Positions 25,694 to 33,915 of a stretch of DNA of 37,433 nucleotides are shown here, one piece after another. The notes under the pieces are model-generated. The model worked only from the letters and a program-made list of their open reading frames with translations, had not been told where the DNA came from and did no database searches. Source of the stretch: JAGTVB01 sp964624765 (lineage in GTDB: Bacteria; Pseudomonadota; Gammaproteobacteria; HK1); contig CAZUZO010000011.1 in assembly GCA_964624765.1 (NCBI GenBank), positions 1 to 37,433 on the forward strand, written 5' to 3'. A program made the position numbers and the translations under genes. Within the stretch, counting starts at the first letter, position 1, and every line of letters begins with the position of its first letter.

Positions 25694-25721
25694 ATTTAAT
25701 TGCTAAACATGCGGACGTCAA
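25694..25721 (-). promoter_or_regulatory. Candidate promoter of efp
   Basis: On the minus strand TTGACG (25721-25716) and TTAAAT (25699-25694) are separated by 16 bases. Predicted transcription starts near 25687, about 16 bases before the efp ATG at 25671. The 54-base gap must also drive epmB on the other strand. Confidence 0.5.
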
Positions 25722-25725
25722 ATCT

Positions 25726-26727
25726 GTGCTTCAATATGATAGTCACCACACCCTTGCTTGGCAGACCGAACTTTCCAAGGCGTACCGCGATCCGGTTGCA
25801 CTCCTGCGGGCCCTTGAGTTACCCGTGGATGCCTGGAGCAGGCAGGATCAGGCCCCCACAGACTTTCCGATGCGGGTACCACGCGGCTTCGTTGCACGGA
25901 TGCGCAAAGGGGATCCTCACGATCCGCTGCTCAGACAAGTTCTGCCCAGCCACGAAGAACACATCGATGATCTTTACGGCACCCGAGATCCCGTGGGGGA
26001 TCTGGCTGCCTTGCGCCGCCCACGTTTGTTAGAGAAATACCACGGCCGAGTCTTGCTACTGACGACAATGGCTTGCGCCGTCCATTGTCGTTACTGTTTC
26101 CGTAGACACCTGCGTAGCACGGCCTGGAACCCTGAAATGGACCCTTTTCAGCATGCCATCGCCTATATCCAGTCCCAGCCCAGCATCCGCGAAGTCATCT
26201 TGAGCGGCGGGGACCCCCTCTGTCTGCCCGATCATAAGCTCGCCGCCCTGACCGATCGCCTCCGTGAAATCCGACATATCAGGCGCTTACGGATCCATAC
26301 CCGTTTGCCAGTGGTGCTCCCCCAACGCGTCAGCGACGGTTTGCTGAGATGGCTTGCAGGACAGCCGTGGCAGACAGTCCTGGTGTTGCATGTCAATCAT
26401 GCTAACGAAATAGACTCTACTGTGGCGGCGGGATTGCAGCGACTCCGAGCGCATCGGGTTACCCTGCTTAACCAGTCAGTCCTACTCAGAGGCGTCAACG
26501 ATTCAGCCTCGGCCCTCGCCCAGTTAAGTGAAGCGCTGTTCGCGGCGGGAGTCCTCCCTTACTATCTGCATCTACTCGATCGCGTGCAGGGAGCGTTCCA
26601 CTTCGAAGTGTCCGAATCCCGTGCCCAATCCCTGCTGGACAGGGTTCGCCGTGAACTACCGGGCTACCTCGTTCCCCGGTTGGTACGCGAAAGCGTGGGC
26701 TTGCCTTACAAGTTACCCATCTGTTAG
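25726..26727 (+). CDS. epmB: EF-P (R)-beta-lysine 2,3-aminomutase EpmB (YjeK)
   Basis: Radical SAM, pyridoxal phosphate enzyme that makes (R)-beta-lysine for EpmA. The 333-residue protein has the iron-sulfur motif CAVHCRYC (C117, C121, C124) followed by FRRH, a SGGDPL SAM-binding segment, and HTRLPVVLPQR and LLNQSVLLRGVND strand motifs typical of YjeK. The start is GTG at 25726. The last base of its TAG stop is the first base of a family 2 repeat. Confidence 0.95.
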   Translation: MLQYDSHHTLAWQTELSKAYRDPVALLRALELPVDAWSRQDQAPTDFPMRVPRGFVARMRKGDPHDPLLRQVLPSHEEHIDDLYGTRDPVGDLAALRRPRLLEKYHGRVLLLTTMACAVHCRYCFRRHLRSTAWNPEMDPFQHAIAYIQSQPSIREVILSGGDPLCLPDHKLAALTDRLREIRHIRRLRIHTRLPVVLPQRVSDGLLRWLAGQPWQTVLVLHVNHANEIDSTVAAGLQRLRAHRVTLLNQSVLLRGVNDSASALAQLSEALFAAGVLPYYLHLLDRVQGAFHFEVSESRAQSLLDRVRRELPGYLVPRLVRESVGLPYKLPIC

Positions 26728-26943
26728 AAGCTGTTTTAAAAATGTCACGAGCGCCGCCAGAGCAAGGCGCACGGCAGCGAGACAAAATCGTCCGGAACGA
26801 TTTTGAACAGCCGCAGGCTGGCTCCGAGGGAGCGAGCCTCAGGGATGGGGCGAGTAACGCGGAGTGTACAAAGGAGTACATGAGCATTTCGAGCTGCCGC
26901 GCAACGCAGCTCAGGCAAGCGCAGTAATTTTTAAAACAGCTTC
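26727..26943. repeat. Short inverted-repeat element, family 2, long copy (217 bp)
   Basis: The left end GAAGCTGTTTTAAAAA and the complement of the right end are identical over 16 bases. It shares landmarks with 9847-9989 but has about 73 extra bases (26777-26850) bounded by GCGAG on both sides, containing a 9-bp hairpin CAAAATCGT/ACGATTTTG (26783-26805). It fills the convergent epmB-DUF1015 gap and may act as a two-way transcription barrier. Confidence 0.85.
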
Positions 26944-26989
26944 TTAGGCCCTGCCCAAAAACCGGAGGATCCCCCACCGCGCAACCGAA

Positions 26990-28267
26990 CTAATCCAGTA
27001 CGTGGGACACCAACCCATCGGCTAACTTCGGCTCAAACCAGGTAGACTTCGGAGGCATCAGCAAACCGGCATCGGCCACTGCAAACAAGTCCTCGATGGT
27101 GGTGGGATAGAGAGAGAAGGCCACCTTCATTTCTCCCCGATCCACGCGTTGCTGCAACGCGTCAAGGCCCCGGATACCACCCATGAACTCGATTCGGCTG
27201 TCGCGCCGCGGATCTTTGATACCTAAAACCGGGGCCAACAATCTGGTACCGAGCAGTGTCACATCCAGGCGTGCCACAGGATCGTTGCGCAAATCGACAG
27301 GGTCAATTAAACCAAGCCGGTACCATTTGCCGCCAAGATACATGCCGAATTGTCCGCGCTGGAGTGGGCGCACTGGCGCAGGTTGCGGCTCAAGCGTGAA
27401 AGCCTTACTCAGCTCGGCAAGAAACGCCGCCTCCGAAAGTCCATTCAGATCCGTGACCGTGCGGTTATAGTCGAGGACCCTGAGCTCCCGGTCCGGGAAC
27501 ATAACCGCCAAGAAATACGCATGACTACCCTGACCTGCCCAGCCTCCTCGCCAGGCAGCCACCTTGGAAGCGGCCGCGGACCGATGGTGGCCGTCAGCAA
27601 TATAGAGTTGGCCAAGGCCCTCGAACGCGTTGGATAGCCGGGTTATCTGCTGCGGATCTCGAACCACCCACAGGCTGTGCTGAACGCCATCATCGGCGCA
27701 AAAATCGATCTCCGGGGCATGCTCGACGACCCTTAGAACCAGCTCATCGATAACCGCTGACGCCCGATAAGCGAGCAGCGCAGGGCCTGTCTGGGCATGC
27801 AGAGTGTGAATGTGGCGAACTCGATCGGACTCCTTGGCGGGCACGGTCAGCTCATGGCGGCGAACGCGGTGCTCGTCATAGGCTTGCACCGAGACGGTCG
27901 CCGCAAGCCCCGTCTGACAATGCCTGCCATCCACCAGTCGGTACACATAGTAATAGCATCCCGCATCCCGCTTGAGCACCCCGTGAGCTTGCATGCGAAT
28001 AAAATTCTCCGCACCTTTAGAGTAAACCGCCGCGTCGTAGGGATCGGTTCCTAGCGGCAGATCCACCTCTGGTCGTGAAACATGGAGAAAACTCCAAGGC
28101 TTGCCAATGATCTGCGCCCGTGCTTCGTCGGCGGTGACCACGTCATAGGGAGGGGACGCCACCTCTGCAGCACGCTCGACGACGGGTCGAAGCGCTGCAA
28201 ACGGGCGAATCAAAGGGGACTGGGGTCCGCTGGTGACCACGGCATCTAAGTCGCGCGACGACAGCAT
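26990..28267 (-). CDS. DUF1015 family protein
   Basis: 425-residue protein of family DUF1015 (PF06245), widespread in bacteria and archaea with no settled biochemical role. Recognisable segments are LIRPFAALRP and VASPPYDVVTADEAR at the N-terminus, the central YIADGHHRSAAA histidine motif, and a C-terminal IEDLFAVADAGLLMPPKSTWFEPKLADGL segment typical of the family. ATG at 28267 has GGTGG about twelve bases upstream. It lies alone between a family 2 and a family 1 element, so it is probably its own transcription unit. The HH motif suggests a metal or phosphate site, but that is a guess. Confidence 0.85.
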   Translation of the reverse strand: MLSSRDLDAVVTSGPQSPLIRPFAALRPVVERAAEVASPPYDVVTADEARAQIIGKPWSFLHVSRPEVDLPLGTDPYDAAVYSKGAENFIRMQAHGVLKRDAGCYYYVYRLVDGRHCQTGLAATVSVQAYDEHRVRRHELTVPAKESDRVRHIHTLHAQTGPALLAYRASAVIDELVLRVVEHAPEIDFCADDGVQHSLWVVRDPQQITRLSNAFEGLGQLYIADGHHRSAAASKVAAWRGGWAGQGSHAYFLAVMFPDRELRVLDYNRTVTDLNGLSEAAFLAELSKAFTLEPQPAPVRPLQRGQFGMYLGGKWYRLGLIDPVDLRNDPVARLDVTLLGTRLLAPVLGIKDPRRDSRIEFMGGIRGLDALQQRVDRGEMKVAFSLYPTTIEDLFAVADAGLLMPPKSTWFEPKLADGLVSHVLD

Positions 28268-28361
28268 GTCATGTTTCCACCATCCTCATAGATTCCTGTG
28301 TCGTGCTCTGTATCTGAGAGCTCAACTGCTCCGTCTCGTTACCGCCCCCGGCAACACCCAT

Positions 28362-28513
28362 GAGCTCGTGAAAAGACCCGCTGCCCTACCCTACCCCATA
28401 GCCGGGTAGGCACTGCTCGGCTGCTCCTCTACCTACACACACGATATGGCTCGTGGCTGCGGGCCGTCCACCTTGCTCGCAAGCAACTGGCGACGATCTT
28501 TTCTCACCCTCTC
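28362..28513 (+). repeat. Short inverted-repeat element, family 1, divergent copy (about 152 bp)
   Basis: The left end GAGCTCGTGAAAAGACC and the complement of the right end GAGAGGGTGAGAAAAGATC are imperfect inverted repeats. Internal similarity to the other copies is weaker: CCGCTGCC, GCTGCTCCTCTACCTA and GGGCCGTCC stand where those have CCTGCTAC, GCTCCTCGCCTATC and GCCGTCC. The last two bases overlap the parC stop codon. Assignment is tentative but the position and ends fit. Confidence 0.55.
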
Positions 28514-30767
28514 AAGGGAGCGCCACCTCGAGCCCGTCGACGCGCTGCAACCCACGGGGCAACACCCGACCGCGCTGACCACGCGCCTGCTGGTAATGGG
28601 CGAGATCGGCATGCTTAAGGGTCAAGCGGCGTTTTCCGGCCAGGATAGTCAAACCAGCATACTGCGGTAACGCAACTACCGCCACCAGATACTGTTCACG
28701 AGCGCGCAAGCGGGCCGTCGGGATCTCCATCATCTTGAGCCCCTTACCGCGCACCAGGCGAGGCAGCTCGGCCAGGGGATGAATCAACAGTCGGCCGTCG
28801 TTGGAGGCGACCGCGACGAGCGCACCCGTGGGTTCCGTTATCTGTGACGGCATCAGCACCTTCCCCATGGGGGGCAAAACTAACGTCGTCTTGCCACTGC
28901 GGTTCTTAGCATACAGATCACCCAGCCGAGCGACGAATCCATAGCCCGCGTCGGAGGCTAAGAGATAGAGCGTCTCCGGGTCCCCAAACATCACGCCTTC
29001 GAAACTCGCCCCGTCGGGGGGATTGATGTGACGCGTGAGCGGTTCGCCTTGGCCACGGGCACCGGGCAAGGTATGCGCCAGCAGGCTGTAGGTCCGCCCC
29101 GTTGAGTCCAAAAACACGGCGCGCTGATGACTGCGTCCCGTGCTGGCGGCCTTGAACCCGTCGCCAGCCTTATAGCTTAGGGTACGAGGATCGATCTCGT
29201 GGCCTTTGGCTGCTCGCACCCAGCCTCGAGTGGAAAGCACGACCGTGACCGCTTCAGAGGGAATCAGCACGCGCTCATCCAGGTGGCGCGCCTGCGCACG
29301 CTGCACGATGGGGGACCGACGTTCATCACCATACTGCTGCGCGTCGCGTTGAATCTCTTCCCGTATCAAGCGCCGGATCCGCTGCTGCGACGACAAAATG
29401 CGTTCCAGCCGATGCTGTTCCTTAGCGAGTTCGGCCTGTTCAGCGCGAATGCGCATTTCCTCGAGCTTTGCCAAATGGCGCAGTTTTAGCTCCAAGATGC
29501 CCTCGGCTTGAGCGTCTGTGAGACCCAACCGCTGCATCAGAACGGCTTTGGGGTGTTCCTCGTGGCGGATGATCGCAATCACTTCATCGAGGTTAAGGTA
29601 CGCGATCAACAATCCGTCTAATAGATGCCGCCGCGCACGGACTTTGTCGAGTCGAAACGCGAGCCGACGGCGCACGACGCTTTCGCGATGGTCTAGCCAT
29701 TCGCACAAGATGCTGCGCAAGCCCTTGACCTGAGGTCGTCCGTCGCCCCCGATCATATTCATGTTAACGCGGTAGCTGCGCTCGAGGTCGGTGGTTGCAA
29801 AGAGATGGGACATCAACTGCTCCGCATCGACGCGATGGGAGCGGAGAACCAGCACTAGGCGAGTGGGATTTTCATGATCGGATTCGTCGCGCAGATCCTC
29901 CAGCATGGGCAATTTCTTCGACGCCATCTGCAGGGCAATCTGCTCCAGCACGCGGCTTCCTGAAACCTGATAAGGCAACGCCGTGATGACGATGGTTCCG
30001 TTTTCGCACTCGTAGCGCGCACGCAGGCGCACACTCCCCGAACCCGTTCGGTAAAGCTGGCGCAGATCCTCGGTAGGCGTAATGATCTCCGCCGCAGTAG
30101 GGAAATCAGGCGCCACAACATCCTCGCACAGTTGCTCCACGGTTGCCTCAGGCCGATCCAACAAGCGAATACAGGCGGCCGCTATTTCCCGCAGATTGTG
30201 CGGCGGAATATCGGTAGCCATGCCCACCGCGATACCGGAAGCCCCGTTTAACAATACGTGAGGCAGGCGGGCGGGCAACAATGCCGGTTCTTCCAAGGTG
30301 CCATCAAAGTTAGCGACCCAATCGGTCGTGCCTTGCCCGAGTTCGGCCAGCAAGATGTCGGCGAAAGGCAACAGCTTTGCCTCGGTGTAACGCATCGCGG
30401 CGAAGGATTTCGGATCGTCTTGGGATCCCCAGTTGCCCTGGCCGTCGATAAGCGGATAGCGAAACGCGAAGGGCTGAGCCATCAACACCATCGCCTCATA
30501 GCAAGCGCTTTCGCCGTGGGGGTGGAATTTGCCGAGTACGTCGCCTACGGTGCGAGCGGATTTCTTGTATTTCGCGCCGGCACGCAAGCCGAGTTCCGAC
30601 ATCGCGTAAACGATGCGTCGCTGCACCGGTTTCAGTCCATCGGCGATGTGCGGCAAAGCACGGTCCAAGATGACGTACATGGAGTAATCGAGATACGCCT
30701 TCTCGGAAAAAACCTTCAGGGGTTGGCGCTCAATGCTCTCGTACTGGAAGTCGTTAGGCTCCGTCAT
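28512..30767 (-). CDS. parC: DNA topoisomerase IV subunit A
   Basis: Breakage-reunion subunit of topoisomerase IV, which unlinks daughter chromosomes. From ATG 30767 the protein has 751 residues. The catalytic tyrosine is Y127 in FAAMRYTEA. The quinolone-determining region reads HPHGESACYEAM with S87 and E91 (E. coli S80 and E84), the sensitive-type residues. The C-terminal beta-propeller domain carries ParC rather than GyrA repeats; no GyrA box was seen. A GTG nine bases upstream is an alternative start. It follows parE by 36 bases. Confidence 0.97.
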   Translation of the reverse strand: MTEPNDFQYESIERQPLKVFSEKAYLDYSMYVILDRALPHIADGLKPVQRRIVYAMSELGLRAGAKYKKSARTVGDVLGKFHPHGESACYEAMVLMAQPFAFRYPLIDGQGNWGSQDDPKSFAAMRYTEAKLLPFADILLAELGQGTTDWVANFDGTLEEPALLPARLPHVLLNGASGIAVGMATDIPPHNLREIAAACIRLLDRPEATVEQLCEDVVAPDFPTAAEIITPTEDLRQLYRTGSGSVRLRARYECENGTIVITALPYQVSGSRVLEQIALQMASKKLPMLEDLRDESDHENPTRLVLVLRSHRVDAEQLMSHLFATTDLERSYRVNMNMIGGDGRPQVKGLRSILCEWLDHRESVVRRRLAFRLDKVRARRHLLDGLLIAYLNLDEVIAIIRHEEHPKAVLMQRLGLTDAQAEGILELKLRHLAKLEEMRIRAEQAELAKEQHRLERILSSQQRIRRLIREEIQRDAQQYGDERRSPIVQRAQARHLDERVLIPSEAVTVVLSTRGWVRAAKGHEIDPRTLSYKAGDGFKAASTGRSHQRAVFLDSTGRTYSLLAHTLPGARGQGEPLTRHINPPDGASFEGVMFGDPETLYLLASDAGYGFVARLGDLYAKNRSGKTTLVLPPMGKVLMPSQITEPTGALVAVASNDGRLLIHPLAELPRLVRGKGLKMMEIPTARLRAREQYLVAVVALPQYAGLTILAGKRRLTLKHADLAHYQQARGQRGRVLPRGLQRVDGLEVALP

Positions 30768-30803
30768 CTTGCACACTACCTATGCCTGAATACCGCCATC
30801 CGT

Positions 30804-32690
30804 TCAAACCTGGGCAAGATCCCCGTTCGCCTCAAGCCAGAGCCGCCTATCGGCGGCTCGTTTCTTCGCCAGTAGCATATCCATCAGCTCATTCGCGTCC
30901 TCGTTTTCGCCGATGGTCAGTTGCACTAGGCGCCGAGTCTCGGGCGCCATGGTCGTCTCCCGCAGTTGCAAAGGATTCATTTCCCCCAGCCCTTTGAAAC
31001 GCTGCACCTGTACTTTCCCTTTGCGCTTTTCAGCGGCAATGCGATCGAGGATCCCTTGTCGCTCTGCGCCGTCGAGGGCATAAAAGACATCGTTACCCAC
31101 GTCGATCCGATACAGCGGCGGCATGGCAACATAGATATGGCCATGGGCCACCAACACTCTGAAATGGCGCAAAAACAAGGCACAGAGCAACGTCGCGATG
31201 TGCGCGCCGTCAGAATCTGCATCGGCCAGGATGCAAACCTTACCATAGCGCAGACCCTCGAGACTTGAAGCTCCCGGATCCACTCCGATGGCAACGGACA
31301 CGTCGTGGACTTCCTGCGAGGCCAAAATCTCGCTGGATTCGATTTCCCAGGTGTTGAGAATCTTGCCGCGAAGCGGCATCACGGCTTGCAGCTCGCGGTC
31401 ACGTGCCTGCTTCGCAGAGCCACCGGCAGAGTCGCCCTCCACCAGGAAAATCTCCGTTCGCGAGACATCCTGAGACACGCAGTCGGCGAGCTTGCCGGGA
31501 AGCGCCGGACCGGTGGTGATCCGTTTGCGCACCACCCGCTTGGCCGCTTGCACCCGTCGCTGGGCAATGCTGATGATGAGCTCAGCGATTCGATCGCCCG
31601 CTTCCGGGTGCTGGCTGAGCCATAGGCTAAAGGCGTCCTTGACCACCCCCGAGACGAAGGCGACACATTCCCGGGAAGCGAGCCGCTCCTTCGTTTGGCC
31701 AGTGAACTGTGGCTCTTGCATCTTCACCGAAAGCACGTAGGCCACCCGACCCCAAAGATCCTCCGGTGCGAGCTTCAAGCCCCTCGGCAACAGATCTCGA
31801 AACTCGCAGTACTCCCGAAGAGCTTCCAGCAAACCGGCCCGAAATCCGTTGACATGGGTCCCTCCCTGGGACGTTGGCACCAGGTTAACATAGCTCTCGA
31901 CAAATCCCTCGGCTTCATCTAGCAACCAAACCACAGCCCAATCGACAGCCTCGGTCGTGCCCTCAAAACTGGCTGTAAATGGCTCGCTGGGCAGCACCGC
32001 CGCCCCCCCGAGAGATTCCATCAAGTAGGCGCCAAGCCCGTCTTGGTAACACCACTCCTCGCGCTCGCCGCTCGCCTCCACTTCCAACGTGACCTTGAGG
32101 CCTGGACAGAGGACCGCTTTGGCACGCAACACATGGGTGAGTCGGGGCAGCGAGAACTTGGCGGAGTCGAAGTACTGATGATTCGGCCAAAAACGAAGAG
32201 TGGTGCCTGTTCGACGCTTGGGCACGGTTCCGACAACGGTCAACGCCGACACCTTCTCACCGTTGGCAAACCCCATGTGGTATTGCCTACCCCCCCGATA
32301 GACCCAAACATCCAGGCGCAGCGAAAGGGCATTGACGACCGAGACTCCCACCCCGTGCAATCCCCCGGAGAAACGGTACGCCTTGGCGGAGAATTTTCCT
32401 CCAGCATGCAACCGGGTCAGGATCACCTCGACACCCGGAATCCGTTCGTCCGGATGGGTATCCACCGGCATGCCGCGCCCATCGTCTTCCACCGTGATGG
32501 ACTCATCTGCATGCAAAGTCACTGCAATGTGACGTGCGAAACCGGCAACGGCCTCATCCACGCTGTTATCGATGACTTCTTGGGCCAGATGATTGGGGCG
32601 CGTCGTATCGGTGTACATACCGGGACGTTTGCGCACCGGCTCGAGACCCGTGAGCACCTCGATCGCAGCGGCATCATAAGGCACGGTCAC
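30804..32690 (-). CDS. parE: DNA topoisomerase IV subunit B, GTG start
   Basis: ATPase subunit of topoisomerase IV. The 628-residue protein has the GHKL ATPase domain with E38 and N42 in QEVIDNSVDEA and the DDGRGMP loop near 70, a transducer domain, and a TOPRIM domain with LVEGDSAGGSAKQARDREL at about 410-430. The length and the motif VQRFKGLGEMNP match ParE, not the longer GyrB. The start is GTG at 32690; no ATG, GTG or TTG is available further upstream before an in-frame stop. Its GTGA overlaps the stop of a 15-codon upstream frame. Confidence 0.97.
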   Translation of the reverse strand: MTVPYDAAAIEVLTGLEPVRKRPGMYTDTTRPNHLAQEVIDNSVDEAVAGFARHIAVTLHADESITVEDDGRGMPVDTHPDERIPGVEVILTRLHAGGKFSAKAYRFSGGLHGVGVSVVNALSLRLDVWVYRGGRQYHMGFANGEKVSALTVVGTVPKRRTGTTLRFWPNHQYFDSAKFSLPRLTHVLRAKAVLCPGLKVTLEVEASGEREEWCYQDGLGAYLMESLGGAAVLPSEPFTASFEGTTEAVDWAVVWLLDEAEGFVESYVNLVPTSQGGTHVNGFRAGLLEALREYCEFRDLLPRGLKLAPEDLWGRVAYVLSVKMQEPQFTGQTKERLASRECVAFVSGVVKDAFSLWLSQHPEAGDRIAELIISIAQRRVQAAKRVVRKRITTGPALPGKLADCVSQDVSRTEIFLVEGDSAGGSAKQARDRELQAVMPLRGKILNTWEIESSEILASQEVHDVSVAIGVDPGASSLEGLRYGKVCILADADSDGAHIATLLCALFLRHFRVLVAHGHIYVAMPPLYRIDVGNDVFYALDGAERQGILDRIAAEKRKGKVQVQRFKGLGEMNPLQLRETTMAPETRRLVQLTIGENEDANELMDMLLAKKRAADRRLWLEANGDLAQV

Positions 32691-32734
32691 GGCGAGGCCC
32701 TGCAGGCTATTCGATGATCTCCCATCTCTACCAT
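32687..32734 (-). CDS. 15-residue leader ORF coupled to parE (hypothetical)
   Basis: A reading frame of 15 codons (MVEMGDHRIACRASP) begins at ATG 32734 with an ideal AGGAG nine bases upstream (32744-32748) and stops at TGA 32687-32689, overlapping the parE GTG by four bases. parE itself has only a weak CAGGG ribosome site, so ribosomes ending the leader may restart on parE. It could also be chance. No similarity is known to me. Confidence 0.4.
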   Translation of the reverse strand: MVEMGDHRIACRASP

Positions 32735-33286
32735 CTAATCGTTCTCCTAGTTGGCATCAACAGGCTGCCAAGGCAACGCTGTCCGGGCATTTCTTCCGTG
32801 GGTCGCCCATAGAACCATGCACCGACTGGCGTGACGCAAGCGCCACCCAGGTGAACGCTGGCATATGGGAGAAAAGGGTTGATTAGAGACGCACGGCTAG
32901 GCAACAGGCCCCGCGCGGCTTGCGAGTTTCCAGTTCCGGAATACCGCCCGCGATATCAACGCAAACGGCCTGCCGATCGAAGGAACCCCAGATAAAACCA
33001 ATGCCGCTGGCAACGCGCGCCACGATATTACAACAGCGGGCGCAGCCTGCCCACCGTGAGAGGCTATACCTCTTTCTGAAGGTGTTTGACTGAAAAGCTA
33101 TTGCGTCAGTCTGCGGAGTGTTCCCAGAGTGCCCGAAGATGGTCCCCACGATTCCTTCGCTACGCGACCACCGGCTCTCACTCTCAGAACGCGCCCGTGC
33201 GTGCCGGATAACCTTCTGGACCACGAAAGCCACGCGCGGCAGCGAGCGTGCGGGACTGCTGCTCCACCCGCGAACGAACGAGGTGG
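32735..33286. other. Gene-poor 552-base gap between DUF3501 gene and parE
   Basis: No recognised gene. It must contain the parE promoter and the end of the DUF3501 operon. A weak hairpin AGAGG-ctat-ACCTCT followed by TT lies near 33059-33076 on the plus strand. A 116-codon minus-strand frame (32883-33233, GTG start, no ribosome site, serine- and arginine-rich start, several cysteines later) matches no family I recognise. It is either spurious or the remains of a gene. Confidence 0.35.
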
Positions 33287-33868
33287 TTAGTCGAGATCAG
33301 CCACGAGAGCGACCCTCGTTTCCTCTGGGGTGGAAACGGTGTGTCGGTACCGGTCATGGTCTACCCCGAACGTCAGGCCGGCACCGTTCTTGAGGGCCTG
33401 CACCATCTCCGATTCTAGCTCAAAGCGCAGGAAATGGACGGCCGAGGTTTTCTCTTCGTTTTCTCGTTCTAGGTCTTCGTCCGCGATGGTCCAAACCCGG
33501 CCAAAACCTTCAACCTGCAGCCAGACTGTGTCTTCCACGCCGCGCAGGACCGTCAGAGCCGCCTTTCGGTCCTCAGGTTCAGCATATTCGAGCATAAACG
33601 TCGCTTTCAGATCATGCCCGTCGGGGACGAGCGGATTATACGTGTCGAGTTCCTCCTGAATCGCCACCGCTTCGAAAATACGCTCCACTCGCAGCATCTC
33701 TTGGATCTGGTATTGAATCGTCAACCGGTCTTCGAAGTAGAGGGAGGCATAAGGTCCTAATGGCAGTGTGCGATTTTTCTTGTGTGCGAGAACCTTAGCA
33801 CGAAACTGCGGCCGTGCCTCCGCATAGGCCTCCAGGCTATACAGATCGTTGCGCGTCAACTTCTGCAT
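33287..33868 (-). CDS. DUF3501 family protein
   Basis: 193-residue protein from ATG 33868 (MQKLTRNDLYSLEAYA), with GAGG about seven bases upstream; a longer frame adds seven unlikely residues. The family DUF3501 is characteristically found with rubrerythrin and a GlpC-like iron-sulfur protein, as here. Visible segments are KVLAHKKNRTLPLGPYASLYFEDRLTI-type residues at the N-terminus, TIQYQIQEMLRVERIF, and an acidic middle; no cysteines are present and no membrane segment is seen. Function unknown. It is soluble and likely works with the two upstream products. Confidence 0.85.
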   Translation of the reverse strand: MQKLTRNDLYSLEAYAEARPQFRAKVLAHKKNRTLPLGPYASLYFEDRLTIQYQIQEMLRVERIFEAVAIQEELDTYNPLVPDGHDLKATFMLEYAEPEDRKAALTVLRGVEDTVWLQVEGFGRVWTIADEDLERENEEKTSAVHFLRFELESEMVQALKNGAGLTFGVDHDRYRHTVSTPEETRVALVADLD

Positions 33869-33915
33869 CACAATCCTCTTTCGTAGCACGCTAGGGGTTA
33901 AACGCCGCGGACCGA

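Noticed and set aside
32883..33233. 116-codon minus-strand frame as a gene.
   Set aside because: GTG start without ribosome site, no recognisable domain; kept only as part of the gap description.
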